Assembly: GCA_017436885.1 (NCBI GenBank) | Contig: JAFSCG010000077.1 | Coordinates: forward strand, 1 to 36,337 | Direction of reading: 5' to 3' | Source: Clostridia bacterium | Lineage (GTDB): Bacteria > Bacillota > Clostridia > Oscillospirales > CAG-272 | Length of the DNA: 36,337 bases | Shown: positions 1-8,786 of the stretch, in pieces | Layout: each line of letters opens with the position of its first letter | Numbering within the stretch: the first letter of the stretch is position 1 | Translations under genes and position numbers: made by a program | The notes under the pieces: model-generated | Told to the model about the DNA's origin: nothing | The model's database searches: none | The model's input: only the letters and a program-made list of their open reading frames with translations

Positions 1-2374
1 AGCTTTCCGTGGTCCAAACCCATCCGTTTGCCTTTATGTGATTGATATAATCAAGGGTCTGCAGGCGGATGGCATCGTAATGCTCCGATATCGCGGAGGT
101 AATGCCGTTCACATGCCAATTCTCGTAATATCCGTTTATGAATATGGAGGACCATATCGGTATGCTGCTGCCTCCGCTGTACGCGGCGGGAGCCGTTTGC
201 GCAACAACGCCCTTTGCATTGGTGCTGTCCTCAAAATCCACGAGTATCTTCTGTATAACGCTTGAAAAATCGAAATTGAAGTTAAAGGAATCGAGGGAGA
301 AATTCACGTCGCCCGTCCAGCCGTTCTTCTCGTATACGGGTGTGTCGGTAAGCTTGCCCTGAAGATTGTTCATTACAGTGCGGAGCATCATCTCGTGCAT
401 GTAGTTGATGCGCTCGCTTCCCGTTTCAAACTCCGAGATATCGGTTATATCGTTTGCTATAAGATAGCACGCCACGTCCTCGGCGGTAAGCTTGCCCGGA
501 TAATTCTCTATCTGAATGTATTCGTAGCCCTTATAGGAATACTTCGGCTCGTAAACGTCTTTTCCGCCGCTTGTTATAAACTCGTCTATCTGCAGCAGAT
601 AACCGTTGACCGCCGTTTCCACAAAGCCGAGGGCATCAAGCTTTTCGCCGTAGGTGATCTTGATCCTCGTTCCCGCGGGGGCATTGAAGCTTATCCTCGC
701 CCAACCCGTTGTCATAACGGGATTCTTTATTACGTAAATGCCAGCGCCCTTATCTGTAACCGTGGGCACGAAGGTCTTAAGGCGGCGTACGGGCTCCATA
801 TTCTCAAAAACAAGCTCTCCCTCGGGTGCCTTGGCAAGCCTTGCGCTCTTCCATGCGCTATCGTCAAATTCGGCGCTTGTCCAGCCCTGTACCTCAAGCC
901 TTGCGTCATAGCCCTCGCCCATGTATACGTTATTGTAGATAACGGGACCGTACTCGTATCCCTTCCAGCTATCGTCCGTTGCAATTACTTCCTCACTTCC
1001 GTCGGAATACTTGACGTGCAGCTCCAACAGCAGCTTCGGCTCGTCGCGGTAAACGGCGGTATTCCAGTTCATCCAAGTGTAATAATCGCAATTATAGAAG
1101 TAGTTGCCAAGCTCCACGGCAATGGCGTTTTTGCCCGTACGCAGGGTGTTTGTTACGTCGTAAACGCGGTAATGCACCGTGTCCTCGTACTGGGTGTGTG
1201 CGGGATTGAGCACGCTGTCGTCGGGCAGCTTTCCGTTAACGTAAAGCTCGTAAAGACCGAGACCCGATACGTATATCCTTGCACTTTCTACCTGCTTGTC
1301 AATATCGAAGGACCTGCGTAGCATGGGCGCGGCACCGCCCACGTTTACCTGCATGGTCTTGGGCAGAACAACGTTTGAAGCCCACGCGCCGCTGCCGTAC
1401 GCTATTGCCTGATCGGGGGCAAGCCACGCGCTTTCGTTAACTCCGCCGATACGCTCCCAGCCCGACGTGGAGGTTACGGCCTTCGAGCATTTCCATCTCA
1501 TGTCCGTAACCACGGTGTCCACGGTGCCGTCGGTATAACGCACCTCTATCTTGGCAATAAAGCCCGCGCTTGAGCCCGTGTCTATGACCCTTGCGCCGAA
1601 AACGTTATCGCCCTTACTTACAAAGCGAGTGATATTTACGACCTTTGCGTTTTTCCACGCATTCGTTTCCTTATACACGTTCAGCACGCTTGAAGCGTTA
1701 ACGAAAAGGAAGCCGTAATCGTCCATGGTGGTAACGAGCAGGACCTCGTCCACCTCTTTGCTTTCGTCTACGGTAAAATGCCTTCTGAAATACGTAGTGG
1801 AGCCGCTTTCGCGCTTCAGCCATATCCATTTTGCACCGTCAAGGGTAATATCGCAGGGCACGGTATCGCCGTCGGTGATGCCTATCCACTTTGCGCTCCA
1901 TTCCTTATCGTCGAGGATGCCCGTTTCAAATTTCGAAACGTCGCTCCACGCGCTCTCGCCCTTCTCGTCCCATACCTGCACGGCAAAATAGTACTCCGTG
2001 CGGGAGGCAAGCGCATCTCCGCCGTAGACGATATCGTAATTGCAGCTTCCCTCTGTCTTGCCGCTGTCCCACACGTCGCCCTCGTGCTTTGTTGCCTTCT
2101 CCTCCGTGGAGGCAACAACGATACGGTACGCGCTTTGCGCCCTGCCGTAGCCATTCATTTCGTTTAACCAGCGGAAGGTAGGCACGGTGTCTATGCCCAT
2201 GGGCTCCGAAAGATTATTTACCTTAAGCTCTGTGATGTTCATATCTTTTTCCTCCGTATCTGTTGGGTCATCTGTGATCACGTCGGACGTGCTACCGTTC
2301 CCGTCCTGCGGTGTTCCGCAGCCCGCGACAAACAACATAAGCATTGCAAGGAAAAATGACAATATTTTTTTCAT
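1..2374 (-). CDS. Secreted lipoprotein alpha-L-rhamnosidase, GH78 (3' end cut by window edge)
   Basis: At least 791 codons are read on the minus strand, with no stop before the window edge. The start ATG (2372-2374) has GGAGG at 2380-2384. Residues 1-19 form a hydrophobic signal ending in the lipobox V-A-G-C (Cys19), followed by a Ser/Thr/Asp-rich linker, so the enzyme should be anchored outside the membrane. An Ig/Fn3-like segment follows, with typical GH78 beta-sandwich sequence. The catalytic (alpha/alpha)6 domain then begins with DTPVYEKNGWTGD at 677-689. In the GH78 family the Asp, Glu and Asp of this motif (here D677, E682, D689) are the substrate-binding and general-acid residues. The last visible residues are still inside the barrel. 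It is the fourth gene of the rhaB-rhaA-rhaD operon, 49 bases after rhaD, with no promoter seen between them. Its likely role is to release L-rhamnose from plant or microbial glycans. The exact linkage cannot be told. Confidence 0.9.
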   Translation of the reverse strand, partial: MKKILSFFLAMLMLFVAGCGTPQDGNGSTSDVITDDPTDTEEKDMNITELKVNNLSEPMGIDTVPTFRWLNEMNGYGRAQSAYRIVVASTEEKATKHEGDVWDSGKTEGSCNYDIVYGGDALASRTEYYFAVQVWDEKGESAWSDVSKFETGILDDKEWSAKWIGITDGDTVPCDITLDGAKWIWLKRESGSTTYFRRHFTVDESKEVDEVLLVTTMDDYGFLFVNASSVLNVYKETNAWKNAKVVNITRFVSKGDNVFGARVIDTGSSAGFIAKIEVRYTDGTVDTVVTDMRWKCSKAVTSTSGWERIGGVNESAWLAPDQAIAYGSGAWASNVVLPKTMQVNVGGAAPMLRRSFDIDKQVESARIYVSGLGLYELYVNGKLPDDSVLNPAHTQYEDTVHYRVYDVTNTLRTGKNAIAVELGNYFYNCDYYTWMNWNTAVYRDEPKLLLELHVKYSDGSEEVIATDDSWKGYEYGPVIYNNVYMGEGYDARLEVQGWTSAEFDDSAWKSARLAKAPEGELVFENMEPVRRLKTFVPTVTDKGAGIYVIKNPVMTTGWARISFNAPAGTRIKITYGEKLDALGFVETAVNGYLLQIDEFITSGGKDVYEPKYSYKGYEYIQIENYPGKLTAEDVACYLIANDITDISEFETGSERINYMHEMMLRTVMNNLQGKLTDTPVYEKNGWTGDVNFSLDSFNFNFDFSSVIQKILVDFEDSTNAKGVVAQTAPAAYSGGSSIPIWSSIFINGYYENWHVNGITSAISEHYDAIRLQTLDYINHIKANGWVWTTES

Positions 2375-2423
2375 AAGTACCTCCGACAAATTCCTTATCA
2401 TAGGTGGTCCAACGGATCAATGA

Positions 2424-3239
2424 TCATAAATTAAGAAAATCTTTCCTGTAATTTACGCCGAAATACTCAGCGAGCTCCACCATCTCGCTGTCCTTGATGG
2501 TGTTTATTCTGGGCAGATGGGCGGTAAGCATATATATCTGTGCCGCCTTTTCAACGGTCTCGATAAGACCGAAGGTCTCGTCCATATCCTTCCCTGCTCC
2601 ATAGATGCCGTGCATTCCCCAGATCACAAAGCGGAACTCCTCCATTTTTTTCGCAGTCGCCTCGCCTATTTCGTTGGTGCCGCAAAGCATCCACGGAAGC
2701 ACGCCAACACCGTCGGGAAAAACAACAATGCACTCGGTACACATCTCCCACAGGGTGTGGGTGAACTTTTTTTCGTCAAGCTCGTGAACGTAGTTCATTG
2801 CAAGGGTGTGGGTGGGGTGGGTGTGCATTACCACGCGGTTTTCCGGATCCACCGAAAGCCTTGCCATATGGCTCATAAGATGGGCGGGCAATTCCGATGT
2901 GGGTCTGCCGCCCTCGCGATATCCCCAAAGGAGCTCTGCCGTGATGCCGTCCTCGGCTATGCGGATAATTCCGAGATTTGCTTCCGGATCTTCCTGCACG
3001 TTCTTAAAATACTTTCCCGAGCCCGTAACGATAAAAATCTTTCCGATCAGCTTATCGGCGTTAAAGCCCGTATCAATAGTGCGGATGACCTTATCGAAAT
3101 CAAGATACTCCGCAACCTCATTTGCGTCAAGCATATAGCTGATATTGCCGCCATTTCTCTCGTCCCAGCCAAGGCGGTACATATTGGCAGTAACCTTTTT
3201 CATTTCCTCCACGAAGGGAGCGGTTAAAATATTCTTCAT
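2424..3239 (-). CDS. rhaD: Rhamnulose-1-phosphate aldolase RhaD
   Basis: This 271-residue cytoplasmic class II aldolase splits L-rhamnulose 1-phosphate into dihydroxyacetone phosphate and L-lactaldehyde, the last step of rhamnose catabolism. The length fits the family (E. coli RhaD is 274 residues). Visible motifs are GGNIS at 30-34 (phosphate-binding loop), SELPAH with Glu116, HTHPTH at 139-144 and WGMH with His210. Glu and the three His at these places are the catalytic base and zinc ligands in characterised RhaD. A longer upstream reading exists to 3326, but the ATG at 3239 is preferred because it overlaps the rhaA stop codon as ATGA (3236-3239), the usual arrangement for translational coupling. 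Its product lactaldehyde would need a reductase or dehydrogenase that is not in this window. Confidence 0.95.
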   Translation of the reverse strand: MKNILTAPFVEEMKKVTANMYRLGWDERNGGNISYMLDANEVAEYLDFDKVIRTIDTGFNADKLIGKIFIVTGSGKYFKNVQEDPEANLGIIRIAEDGITAELLWGYREGGRPTSELPAHLMSHMARLSVDPENRVVMHTHPTHTLAMNYVHELDEKKFTHTLWEMCTECIVVFPDGVGVLPWMLCGTNEIGEATAKKMEEFRFVIWGMHGIYGAGKDMDETFGLIETVEKAAQIYMLTAHLPRINTIKDSEMVELAEYFGVNYRKDFLNL

Positions 3240-4465
3240 CTCTTGCTTAAAACCTCGTCCTCGTATTTCTTTACTGCCGAAAGGTAATCCGCTTCCACGT
3301 TTTCGCGGCGCAGGTATTCCTCCCACACAATGCCGAAGGGGGCGGTCTTAAGCTCCTCGCTTACCACCATAAGCTCCGTCATATCGCCGCTGTCCTGCAG
3401 CGCCTTCATTCTTTCGTTCGGAGAAAGCAGCGCGTAAAGCAACGCCTTCTGCACGCTGCGAACACCGGTAACGTATGCGCTTACGCGGTTTATGGACGCA
3501 TCGAAATAGTCCGTTGCAATGAAAACGCGATCAAGGGCGTCGTTACGCACTATCTCCTTCATTATCTCTTTTGTCTCGTCGTCAAGGATAACAACGTGGT
3601 CGCTGTCCCAACGCACCGCGCGGGTAACGTGGAGTGCGATCCTTTCATTGAACAGAAGAAGCGAGGAAATTTTATCCGAAACGACCTCGGTAGGATGATA
3701 GTGTCCGTTATCCATTAGGGGAGTTATTCCCTTGTAGTCGGAGTATGAAAGGCAAAATTCCGCAGAGCCTACGGTATAGCTTTCAAGCCCTATGCCGAAG
3801 ACCTTGGATTCCAGAGTAACGTATACTTTGGTCTTATCATATGGGATGGAAAGTATCTCGTCGAGAGCTTCCTTGAATCTTTTTCTCGGTCCAAGACGGT
3901 CAGCGGGAATATCCTTGTAGCCGTCGGGGATCCAAAAGTTGATAACGCAGGGCTCGCCCGTTTCGGTTGCGAAATATTCAGATATCCGCACGCATGCCTT
4001 GCCGTGATCTATCCAATACCTGCGCACTTCATCGTCGGGCGAGGAAAGGGTAAGTCCGTCCTTTACCATGGGGTGGGAAAAGAATGTGGGGTTAAAGTCG
4101 ATACCCATATTTCTTTGCTTTGCAAATTCCACCCATTTTGCAAAATGACAGGGCTCTATCTTATCTCTGCCAACGGGCTCGCCATCAAAGATGGCGTAGG
4201 ACGAATGTAGATTCAGCTTCTTTTTCCCCGGTATAAGAGAAAATGCCTTGTCAAGATCCGCCATCAGCTCCGCAGGCGTTGTGGCTCTGCCGGGGTAATT
4301 CCCTGTGGTCTGAATACCGCCGGAAAGACTTTCGCCGCAGTCGAAGCCTATAACGTCGTCTCCCTGCCAGCAATGGACGGAAACAGTAACGTTCTTAAGT
4401 GCCTCAATGGCTTTTTCGGTGTCTACACCGAGCTTTGCGTATGTTTGCTTTGCGTAATTATACAT
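3236..4465 (-). CDS. rhaA: L-rhamnose isomerase RhaA
   Basis: This 409-residue cytoplasmic enzyme converts L-rhamnose to L-rhamnulose. It starts at ATG 4465, with AAAGGAGG just upstream inside the end of rhaB; the two genes overlap by 8 bases. The sequence shows RhaA hallmarks throughout: CWQGDDVIGFD near the N-terminus, a GIDFNPTFFSHP stretch followed by TLSSPDDEVRRYWIDHGKAC in mid-protein, and DNGHYHPTE with DSDHVV in the C-terminal half. Metal-ligand Glu, Asp and His lie in these segments in the family. The length is close to the 419 residues of E. coli RhaA. Gene order rhaB-rhaA-rhaD and tight overlaps show a single operon. Nothing looks broken. Confidence 0.96.
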   Translation of the reverse strand: MYNYAKQTYAKLGVDTEKAIEALKNVTVSVHCWQGDDVIGFDCGESLSGGIQTTGNYPGRATTPAELMADLDKAFSLIPGKKKLNLHSSYAIFDGEPVGRDKIEPCHFAKWVEFAKQRNMGIDFNPTFFSHPMVKDGLTLSSPDDEVRRYWIDHGKACVRISEYFATETGEPCVINFWIPDGYKDIPADRLGPRKRFKEALDEILSIPYDKTKVYVTLESKVFGIGLESYTVGSAEFCLSYSDYKGITPLMDNGHYHPTEVVSDKISSLLLFNERIALHVTRAVRWDSDHVVILDDETKEIMKEIVRNDALDRVFIATDYFDASINRVSAYVTGVRSVQKALLYALLSPNERMKALQDSGDMTELMVVSEELKTAPFGIVWEEYLRRENVEADYLSAVKKYEDEVLSKR

Positions 4466-5825
4466 ATTCCGCCTCCTTTATATCAAAGGATGATCTTATT
4501 TTCTCTCTGACCTCTGTAAGGGTAATTTTGTTATACCTCATTATCTGCGCGGCAATATTGCCCGTTGCAGTAGCTTCCTCCAGACCGACGATAACCCTTT
4601 TGCCCGTATACTTTGCAGTAAGGGTGTTAAGATACTTATCCTTGCTGCCGCCACCGACAATAAATATACTGTCAAGCTCCTTGGTCGTCAGCTTTTCCGC
4701 GCTTTCCGTGCATTTTGCGTACATCGACGCCAGCGAGTGGTAGATGCAGGAAAGTGTGTCTTCGACAGGCAGATCAGCATTGCCCGCAAGCGCATTTACC
4801 GCCTTTATCATATTTTCGGGGGCATTGAGGCTTGGGTGATTAACATCTATTATTTTTTTGCAGCTGCTATCCATGGCAAGGTGCATCATATCATCGTAGG
4901 AATATCTTTTCTCCAAGCTGCGTCGCACGTTCTGTAGCAGCCACATTCCCATAATGTTTTTAAGGAAGCGGAAGCGATACTCTACTCCGCCCTCGTTTGA
5001 AAAATTTGCTGCCATTGCCGCGTTGCTCGTTACGGGAAAAGTGTTTTCCGTGCCGAACAGACTCCAGGTACCCGAGGATATGTAGGCGCATTTACCGTCG
5101 ATGGGGCAGGCGGCAACTGCCGCGGCGGTATCGTGGGATGGAGCCGCAACAACGCACGCATTAAATCCGACCCGATCTGCTATCTCCGCGCTGAACGCTC
5201 CGATCTCCTCCCCCGGAAGGATAAGCGGGAGAAAGAGCGAAGGATCAACTCCTATGCATTCCGTTATCTCCTTATCCCACGTTTTCGTTTCCGCGTTCAC
5301 CATTGCGGTGGTGCTTGCTATGGTATATTCGTTTTTCATAACGCCCGTAAGCCTGTAAGCAAGATAATCGGGTATCATCAAAAAGTGCTTTGCCCTTTTC
5401 GCCTTGCCGCTCTTTGCGTCAAGGTAAAGCTGATACACCGTGTTGAATTTCAGGTACTGTATTCCCGTTTTTTCATAAAGCTCCTCGAAAGGGATGGGAA
5501 AATCGAGAACGTTGTCGAGCCTTGCGTTTCTGTATGCGTAAACGGGAAGCATTTCCTGTTTTTTTTCGTCGAGCAGAACGTAGTCAACGCCCCACGTGTC
5601 GATGGCTATAGAGGCAGGGATCTTGTCGATCTTCTTGCATTTTTCGATGCCGTTTACTACCTCCGAAAAAAGCGCATCCATATCCCATATAAGCCCATCG
5701 GGGCTGTTTTGCATGCCGTTTTCAAAACGGTAGATTTCCTCAAGCTTTATCTTGCCTTCTTCAATGCTTCCAAGAACATGCCTTCCCGAGGAAGCACCGA
5801 TATCTATTGCCAAAAAGTATGTCAT
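4458..5825 (-). CDS. rhaB: Rhamnulokinase RhaB
   Basis: This is a 455-residue FGGY-family sugar kinase that phosphorylates L-rhamnulose with ATP. The N-terminal phosphate-1 motif AIDIGASSGRHVLG (residues 6-19) with the following RFENG is diagnostic of RhaB rather than xylulo- or glycerokinases. The second ATPase-fold half carries AAPSHDTAAAVAA and YISSGTWSLFG. Near the C-terminus are the adenosine-binding loop FIVGGGSKDKYLN and the EATATGN segment. The start ATG at 5823-5825 has a TGAGGT-type Shine-Dalgarno at 5831-5836. It is the first gene of the leftward rha operon, read from the intergenic region shared with the AraC-type regulator. Confidence 0.96.
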   Translation of the reverse strand: MTYFLAIDIGASSGRHVLGSIEEGKIKLEEIYRFENGMQNSPDGLIWDMDALFSEVVNGIEKCKKIDKIPASIAIDTWGVDYVLLDEKKQEMLPVYAYRNARLDNVLDFPIPFEELYEKTGIQYLKFNTVYQLYLDAKSGKAKRAKHFLMIPDYLAYRLTGVMKNEYTIASTTAMVNAETKTWDKEITECIGVDPSLFLPLILPGEEIGAFSAEIADRVGFNACVVAAPSHDTAAAVAACPIDGKCAYISSGTWSLFGTENTFPVTSNAAMAANFSNEGGVEYRFRFLKNIMGMWLLQNVRRSLEKRYSYDDMMHLAMDSSCKKIIDVNHPSLNAPENMIKAVNALAGNADLPVEDTLSCIYHSLASMYAKCTESAEKLTTKELDSIFIVGGGSKDKYLNTLTAKYTGKRVIVGLEEATATGNIAAQIMRYNKITLTEVREKIRSSFDIKEAEYV

Positions 5826-5870
5826 GAACTACCTCAAAAAAATCATGCATCTCCAATTTGATACATCTTA

Positions 5871-5898
5871 ATGATAACACATCTCAAGAAAGAATCAA
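5871..5898 (-). promoter_or_regulatory. Putative sigma-A promoter of rhaB-rhaA-rhaD-GH78
   Basis: On the minus strand TTGATT (5893-5898) lies 16 bases before TATCAT (5871-5876), about 50 bases upstream of rhaB. The -35 element coincides with one of the repeated AraC-type half-sites, so an activator bound there could contact polymerase. The spacer is one base shorter than ideal. Confidence 0.45.
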
Positions 5899-5933
5899 AC
5901 AACTTGATTTGTCTAAAAAAACGACCTGATTTG
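5893..5933. promoter_or_regulatory. Probable AraC-type operator: direct and inverted TGATT repeats
   Basis: TGATTTG occurs twice in direct orientation (5905-5911 and 5927-5933), with starts 22 bases apart, or two helical turns. A third inverted copy, AATCAA (5893-5898), pairs with TTGATT (5904-5909). Direct half-sites on one DNA face are typical of AraC-family regulators. The cluster lies between the two divergent promoters, overlaps the rhaB -35 and ends just before the regulator's own -35. Confidence 0.5.
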
Positions 5934-5936
5934 CAC

Positions 5937-5965
5937 TTGACGGCAATAGCTTTTTGGTATACAAT
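5937..5965 (+). promoter_or_regulatory. Sigma-A promoter of the AraC-type regulator gene
   Basis: TTGACG (5937-5942) and TACAAT (5960-5965) are separated by the ideal 17 bases. They lie 21 bases before the regulator start codon. The strong Shine-Dalgarno AAGGAGGTGG (5973-5982) follows. Confidence 0.75.
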
Positions 5966-5986
5966 CTTACCTAAGGAGGTGGAAAA

Positions 5987-6961
5987 ATGAAAAACGAGAT
6001 CTTTGAAAGGCTCTCGGCCATAACCGCCGAAGAGCAGGAGATACTTGATGGTTCCCTCGTTATAGACCGTGCGCTGTATATGAAAAGCGAGAAAAACGTG
6101 ATAAACGCCCAAAAGCTTATCGACAGCGGCAAGCTTATCACCATTCGACCGCATACGAGGTTTATCCACTTTCCCGAGCACACCCACGACTATATTGAGA
6201 TAGTTTACATGTGCGAGGGTGTAACGACCCACATTATAAACGGAAATACGATAAAGCTCTCAAAGGGCGAAACGCTCATTCTCAACCAACACGCAACGCA
6301 GGAAATACTCCCCGCCGGAGCTGATGACATCGCAGTCAACTTCATCGTAATGCCTCAGTTTTTCAGCAAGGCACTCGAGATGATGGGCGAGGAGGAAACG
6401 CCGCTGCGACGCTTCATCATCGACTGTATTGCCGGAAGAGAGAGCACTAACGGTTATCTTCATTTCAAAACTGCAGAGATAGATCAAATACAGAATTTGT
6501 TTGAAAATCTTATCATTTCATTTACAGAAAAGACCCAAAACAAAAGAAGAACGGCCGAGCTGACCATGACCCTTATCCTGTTGGAGCTTATCAACCATAC
6601 CGACAAGCTCGATCCCGTAAATATTAAAAAAAGCATACTGATCGAAACCCTGAAATATATTGAGGAAAACTATCAAACGGCTTCTCTGTCGGAGATAGCA
6701 AACAGGCTCCACTATGATCTTTATTGGCTATCCCGCGAGATAAAAAGAAAGACGGGCAAGACCTTTACCGAGCTTCTGCAGGAGAAACGTCTTTTGCAGA
6801 CCGAATATCTGCTGGCAAATTCCAATATGAAGATATCGGACATTGCCTCAAGCGTCGGTTACAACAACACGAATTACTTTTTTACCATTTTTCAAAAGCA
6901 TTTCGGCGTGTCGCCGAAAAAATACAGAGATAAACTGAAAAGCAAGGCCTTGAACGGCTGA
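5987..6961 (+). CDS. AraC-family transcriptional regulator of the rhamnose locus
   Basis: This 324-residue cytoplasmic regulator has an N-terminal cupin sensor domain: HTHDYIEIVYMCEG, then LSKGETLILNQHATQEI, in the first third. A C-terminal pair of AraC helix-turn-helix motifs follows: SLSEIANRLHYDLYWLSREIK and MKISDIASSVGYNNTNYFFTIF, then FGVSPKKYR. The second motif is the classical AraC signature. The start ATG at 5987 follows a near-perfect Shine-Dalgarno. It is divergent from rhaB and shares its control region, and the DUF4091 gene follows 16 bases later on the same strand. By position it most likely senses rhamnose and activates the locus, as RhaS and RhaR do in enterobacteria. It is not clearly an ortholog of either, so no symbol is given. 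Confidence 0.92.
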   Translation: MKNEIFERLSAITAEEQEILDGSLVIDRALYMKSEKNVINAQKLIDSGKLITIRPHTRFIHFPEHTHDYIEIVYMCEGVTTHIINGNTIKLSKGETLILNQHATQEILPAGADDIAVNFIVMPQFFSKALEMMGEEETPLRRFIIDCIAGRESTNGYLHFKTAEIDQIQNLFENLIISFTEKTQNKRRTAELTMTLILLELINHTDKLDPVNIKKSILIETLKYIEENYQTASLSEIANRLHYDLYWLSREIKRKTGKTFTELLQEKRLLQTEYLLANSNMKISDIASSVGYNNTNYFFTIFQKHFGVSPKKYRDKLKSKALNG

Positions 6962-6977
6962 TAAACGAGGTGTGAAA

Positions 6978-8624
6978 ATGAGCGTTATAACAAAGCAGAT
7001 ATCGAGTCTGGAAAAAATATACCCCGACCACACGGAGGACGTTAACGTCATTACGGAGACCACCGTCCTGCGCGGAGAGTGCTTTTCCTACCAGATAGCG
7101 GTCTTTCCCAAAAGCAACACGGAGCTTTCGGTAGAGGTGGTATCCCCTCTGAAGGAAAGCGTGAAGCTGTACTCTGTCAAAAACGCCGTGGCAGATTATC
7201 CCGTTTACGACACGGAGGACAGCGACTACATTACAAAAACGCCCTCTCTTATGCCCGACATACTGGTTCCGCTGGAGCAGGAAAAATGCTCCGCAAGATT
7301 TGCGAGCGGTGCGGGCGCGCTGTGGATAAGCGTTACCGTGCCCGAGGACGCTCCCGCGGGAAAGTGCCCCGTTACGGTGAAAATGACTGAGGCAAACGGA
7401 ACGCAGATCGAGGAGACCCTTTATCTCCACGTCATTGCCGCCACCGTTCCGAAGCAACGCACCCTGTTTACCCAATGGTTCCACGTGGATTGCATTGCCG
7501 ATATCCACAACGTGGAAATATACAGCGAGGAGCATTGGCGTTTGATAGACAAATATATGTCCCTTGCCTGCGAGCTGGGCATCAACATGCTGCTGACCCC
7601 CGTTATCACTCCGCCCCTTGACACTGCCGTGGGCACAAGACGACCCTGCACACAGCTGGTACGGATAGAAAAGCAAGGCGAAAAATACGTTTTTGATTTT
7701 TCCCTTCTCAAGCGGTGGATAGACCTTTGCCTGAAAAACGGGATCAAATATTTCGAGATCTCCCATCTCTTTTCCCAATGGGGACTTAAATGCGCTCCCA
7801 ACATAAAGATCACGGAAAACGGCGAGGAGCATTTTGCCTTTGGCTGGCACGTTGACGCAAGATCCGAGGAATACAAGGATTTTCTTGCTCAATTTTTGCC
7901 GACGCTCGTTGATTTTCTGGAAGCGCAGGGCGTAAAGGACCGCTGTTGGTTCCATATATCCGACGAGCCCTCCTCAAAGCATTTCGAGGCGTACGAATAT
8001 GCTCACGGCATAGTAGAACCCTTGATAAGAGGCTGCAGGACCTTGGATGCCATATCCGATTACGGCTTCTATGAAAAGGGACTGATTCCCAATCCCGTTA
8101 CCGCAATAAACAAAATGGAGCCGTTTATCCAAAACGACGCAAAAAACCGTTGGGCGTACTACTGTTGCTCCCAGTACAACAAGGTCAGCAACCGTTTTCT
8201 TGCCATGCCCGCATACAGGACAAGGATAATAGGTCTTCAGCTTTACAAATTCGATATTGTGGGCTTTTTGCATTGGGGATACAATTTCTATTACAACCAA
8301 TACTCCCGCAGGATGATAAATCCCTATATTACCACCTCCGCAGATAAGGCGTTCCCCTCGGGCGACCCGTTCTCCGTTTACCCCACGGCAGACGGAGCGA
8401 TCCCATCTCTCCGAGCCGTTGTATTCAAGGAGGCACTGATGGACGTGGAGATCTGCCGTATGCTTGAAGGCTATATCGGACGGGAGGCAGTTATCCGAAT
8501 GATCGACGATGCCGCAGGCATGGAGCTTACCTTCGCCGAATACCCGAGAAACAGCCAGTTCGTGCCTCAGCTGATTGAAAAAATGGTCAAGCTTATAGAG
8601 GACCACGCAGCTTGTGGGCTTTGA
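6978..8624 (+). CDS. DUF4091-domain, GH123-like putative glycoside hydrolase
   Basis: This 548-residue protein has no signal peptide, so it is probably cytoplasmic. An N-terminal beta-sandwich (about 1-150) precedes a TIM-barrel-like region. The C-terminal DUF4091 signature follows: WGYNFYYNQY, then FPSGDPFSVYP, then SLRAVVFKEALMDVEICRML. The HISDEP motif places an adjacent Asp329-Glu330 pair where GH123 enzymes carry their catalytic Asp-Glu. The ATG at 6978 is preferred over an in-frame GTG at 6972, because GAGG at 6967-6970 is only well spaced for the ATG. It follows the AraC gene by 16 bases and is probably co-transcribed. The substrate is unknown; the neighbourhood suggests processing of an imported rhamnose-containing or N-acetylated oligosaccharide. 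The specificity is my inference. Confidence 0.8.
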   Translation: MSVITKQISSLEKIYPDHTEDVNVITETTVLRGECFSYQIAVFPKSNTELSVEVVSPLKESVKLYSVKNAVADYPVYDTEDSDYITKTPSLMPDILVPLEQEKCSARFASGAGALWISVTVPEDAPAGKCPVTVKMTEANGTQIEETLYLHVIAATVPKQRTLFTQWFHVDCIADIHNVEIYSEEHWRLIDKYMSLACELGINMLLTPVITPPLDTAVGTRRPCTQLVRIEKQGEKYVFDFSLLKRWIDLCLKNGIKYFEISHLFSQWGLKCAPNIKITENGEEHFAFGWHVDARSEEYKDFLAQFLPTLVDFLEAQGVKDRCWFHISDEPSSKHFEAYEYAHGIVEPLIRGCRTLDAISDYGFYEKGLIPNPVTAINKMEPFIQNDAKNRWAYYCCSQYNKVSNRFLAMPAYRTRIIGLQLYKFDIVGFLHWGYNFYYNQYSRRMINPYITTSADKAFPSGDPFSVYPTADGAIPSLRAVVFKEALMDVEICRMLEGYIGREAVIRMIDDAAGMELTFAEYPRNSQFVPQLIEKMVKLIEDHAACGL

Positions 8625-8635
8625 TAACCGAATAT

Positions 8636-8784
8636 GAGTCAAGACCACCAGTTGAACTGGTGGCTTGCAAAGCCCCTAGAAGGGGCTAATACGGACGTAG
8701 TCCCTAAAAGGGGCTCTGAAGTAGAACCGGGGGGTTATTTAGACTACCAACACGAACACCACCAAGGTTTTTCTTGGTGGTGTT
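8636..8784. repeat. Compact stack of hairpins, possible IS200/IS605-type non-autonomous element or structured RNA
   Basis: Four hairpins follow in 140 bases. The first is CCACCAG/CTGGTGG (8645-8663). The second is AGCCCCT/AGGGGCT with loop AGA (8671-8687). The third is a near copy 28 bases later, AGTCCCT/AGGGGCT with loop AAA and one G-T pair (8699-8715). The last is a perfect 12-base-pair stem (8755-8784). Between them a short AACC/GGTT stem encloses a G-run. Subterminal imperfect palindromes of this kind mark the ends of IS200/IS605 elements and their transposase-free derivatives, but no transposase is present. A 42-codon open frame on the minus strand (8704-8832) crosses it. The boundaries are uncertain, and the right end may reach about 8877. 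Confidence 0.45.
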
Positions 8785-8786
8785 TC
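8755..8786 (+). terminator. Intrinsic-terminator-like hairpin downstream of the DUF4091 gene
   Basis: A perfect 12-base-pair stem (8755-8766 with 8773-8784) with a six-base loop ends in TTTC. It is the first strong stem followed by T residues after the DUF4091 stop, 130 bases away. The T-run is short, so it may equally be the end hairpin of the repeat element it belongs to. Confidence 0.4.

Noticed and set aside
395-1321. A 308-codon plus-strand open frame
   Set aside because: It is antisense to the GH78 rhamnosidase, whose catalytic motif and signal peptide are clear on the minus strand. It has no ribosome site or family match.
8729-8734. G-run as a G-quadruplex
   Set aside because: There is only one run of six G; four separated runs are needed.
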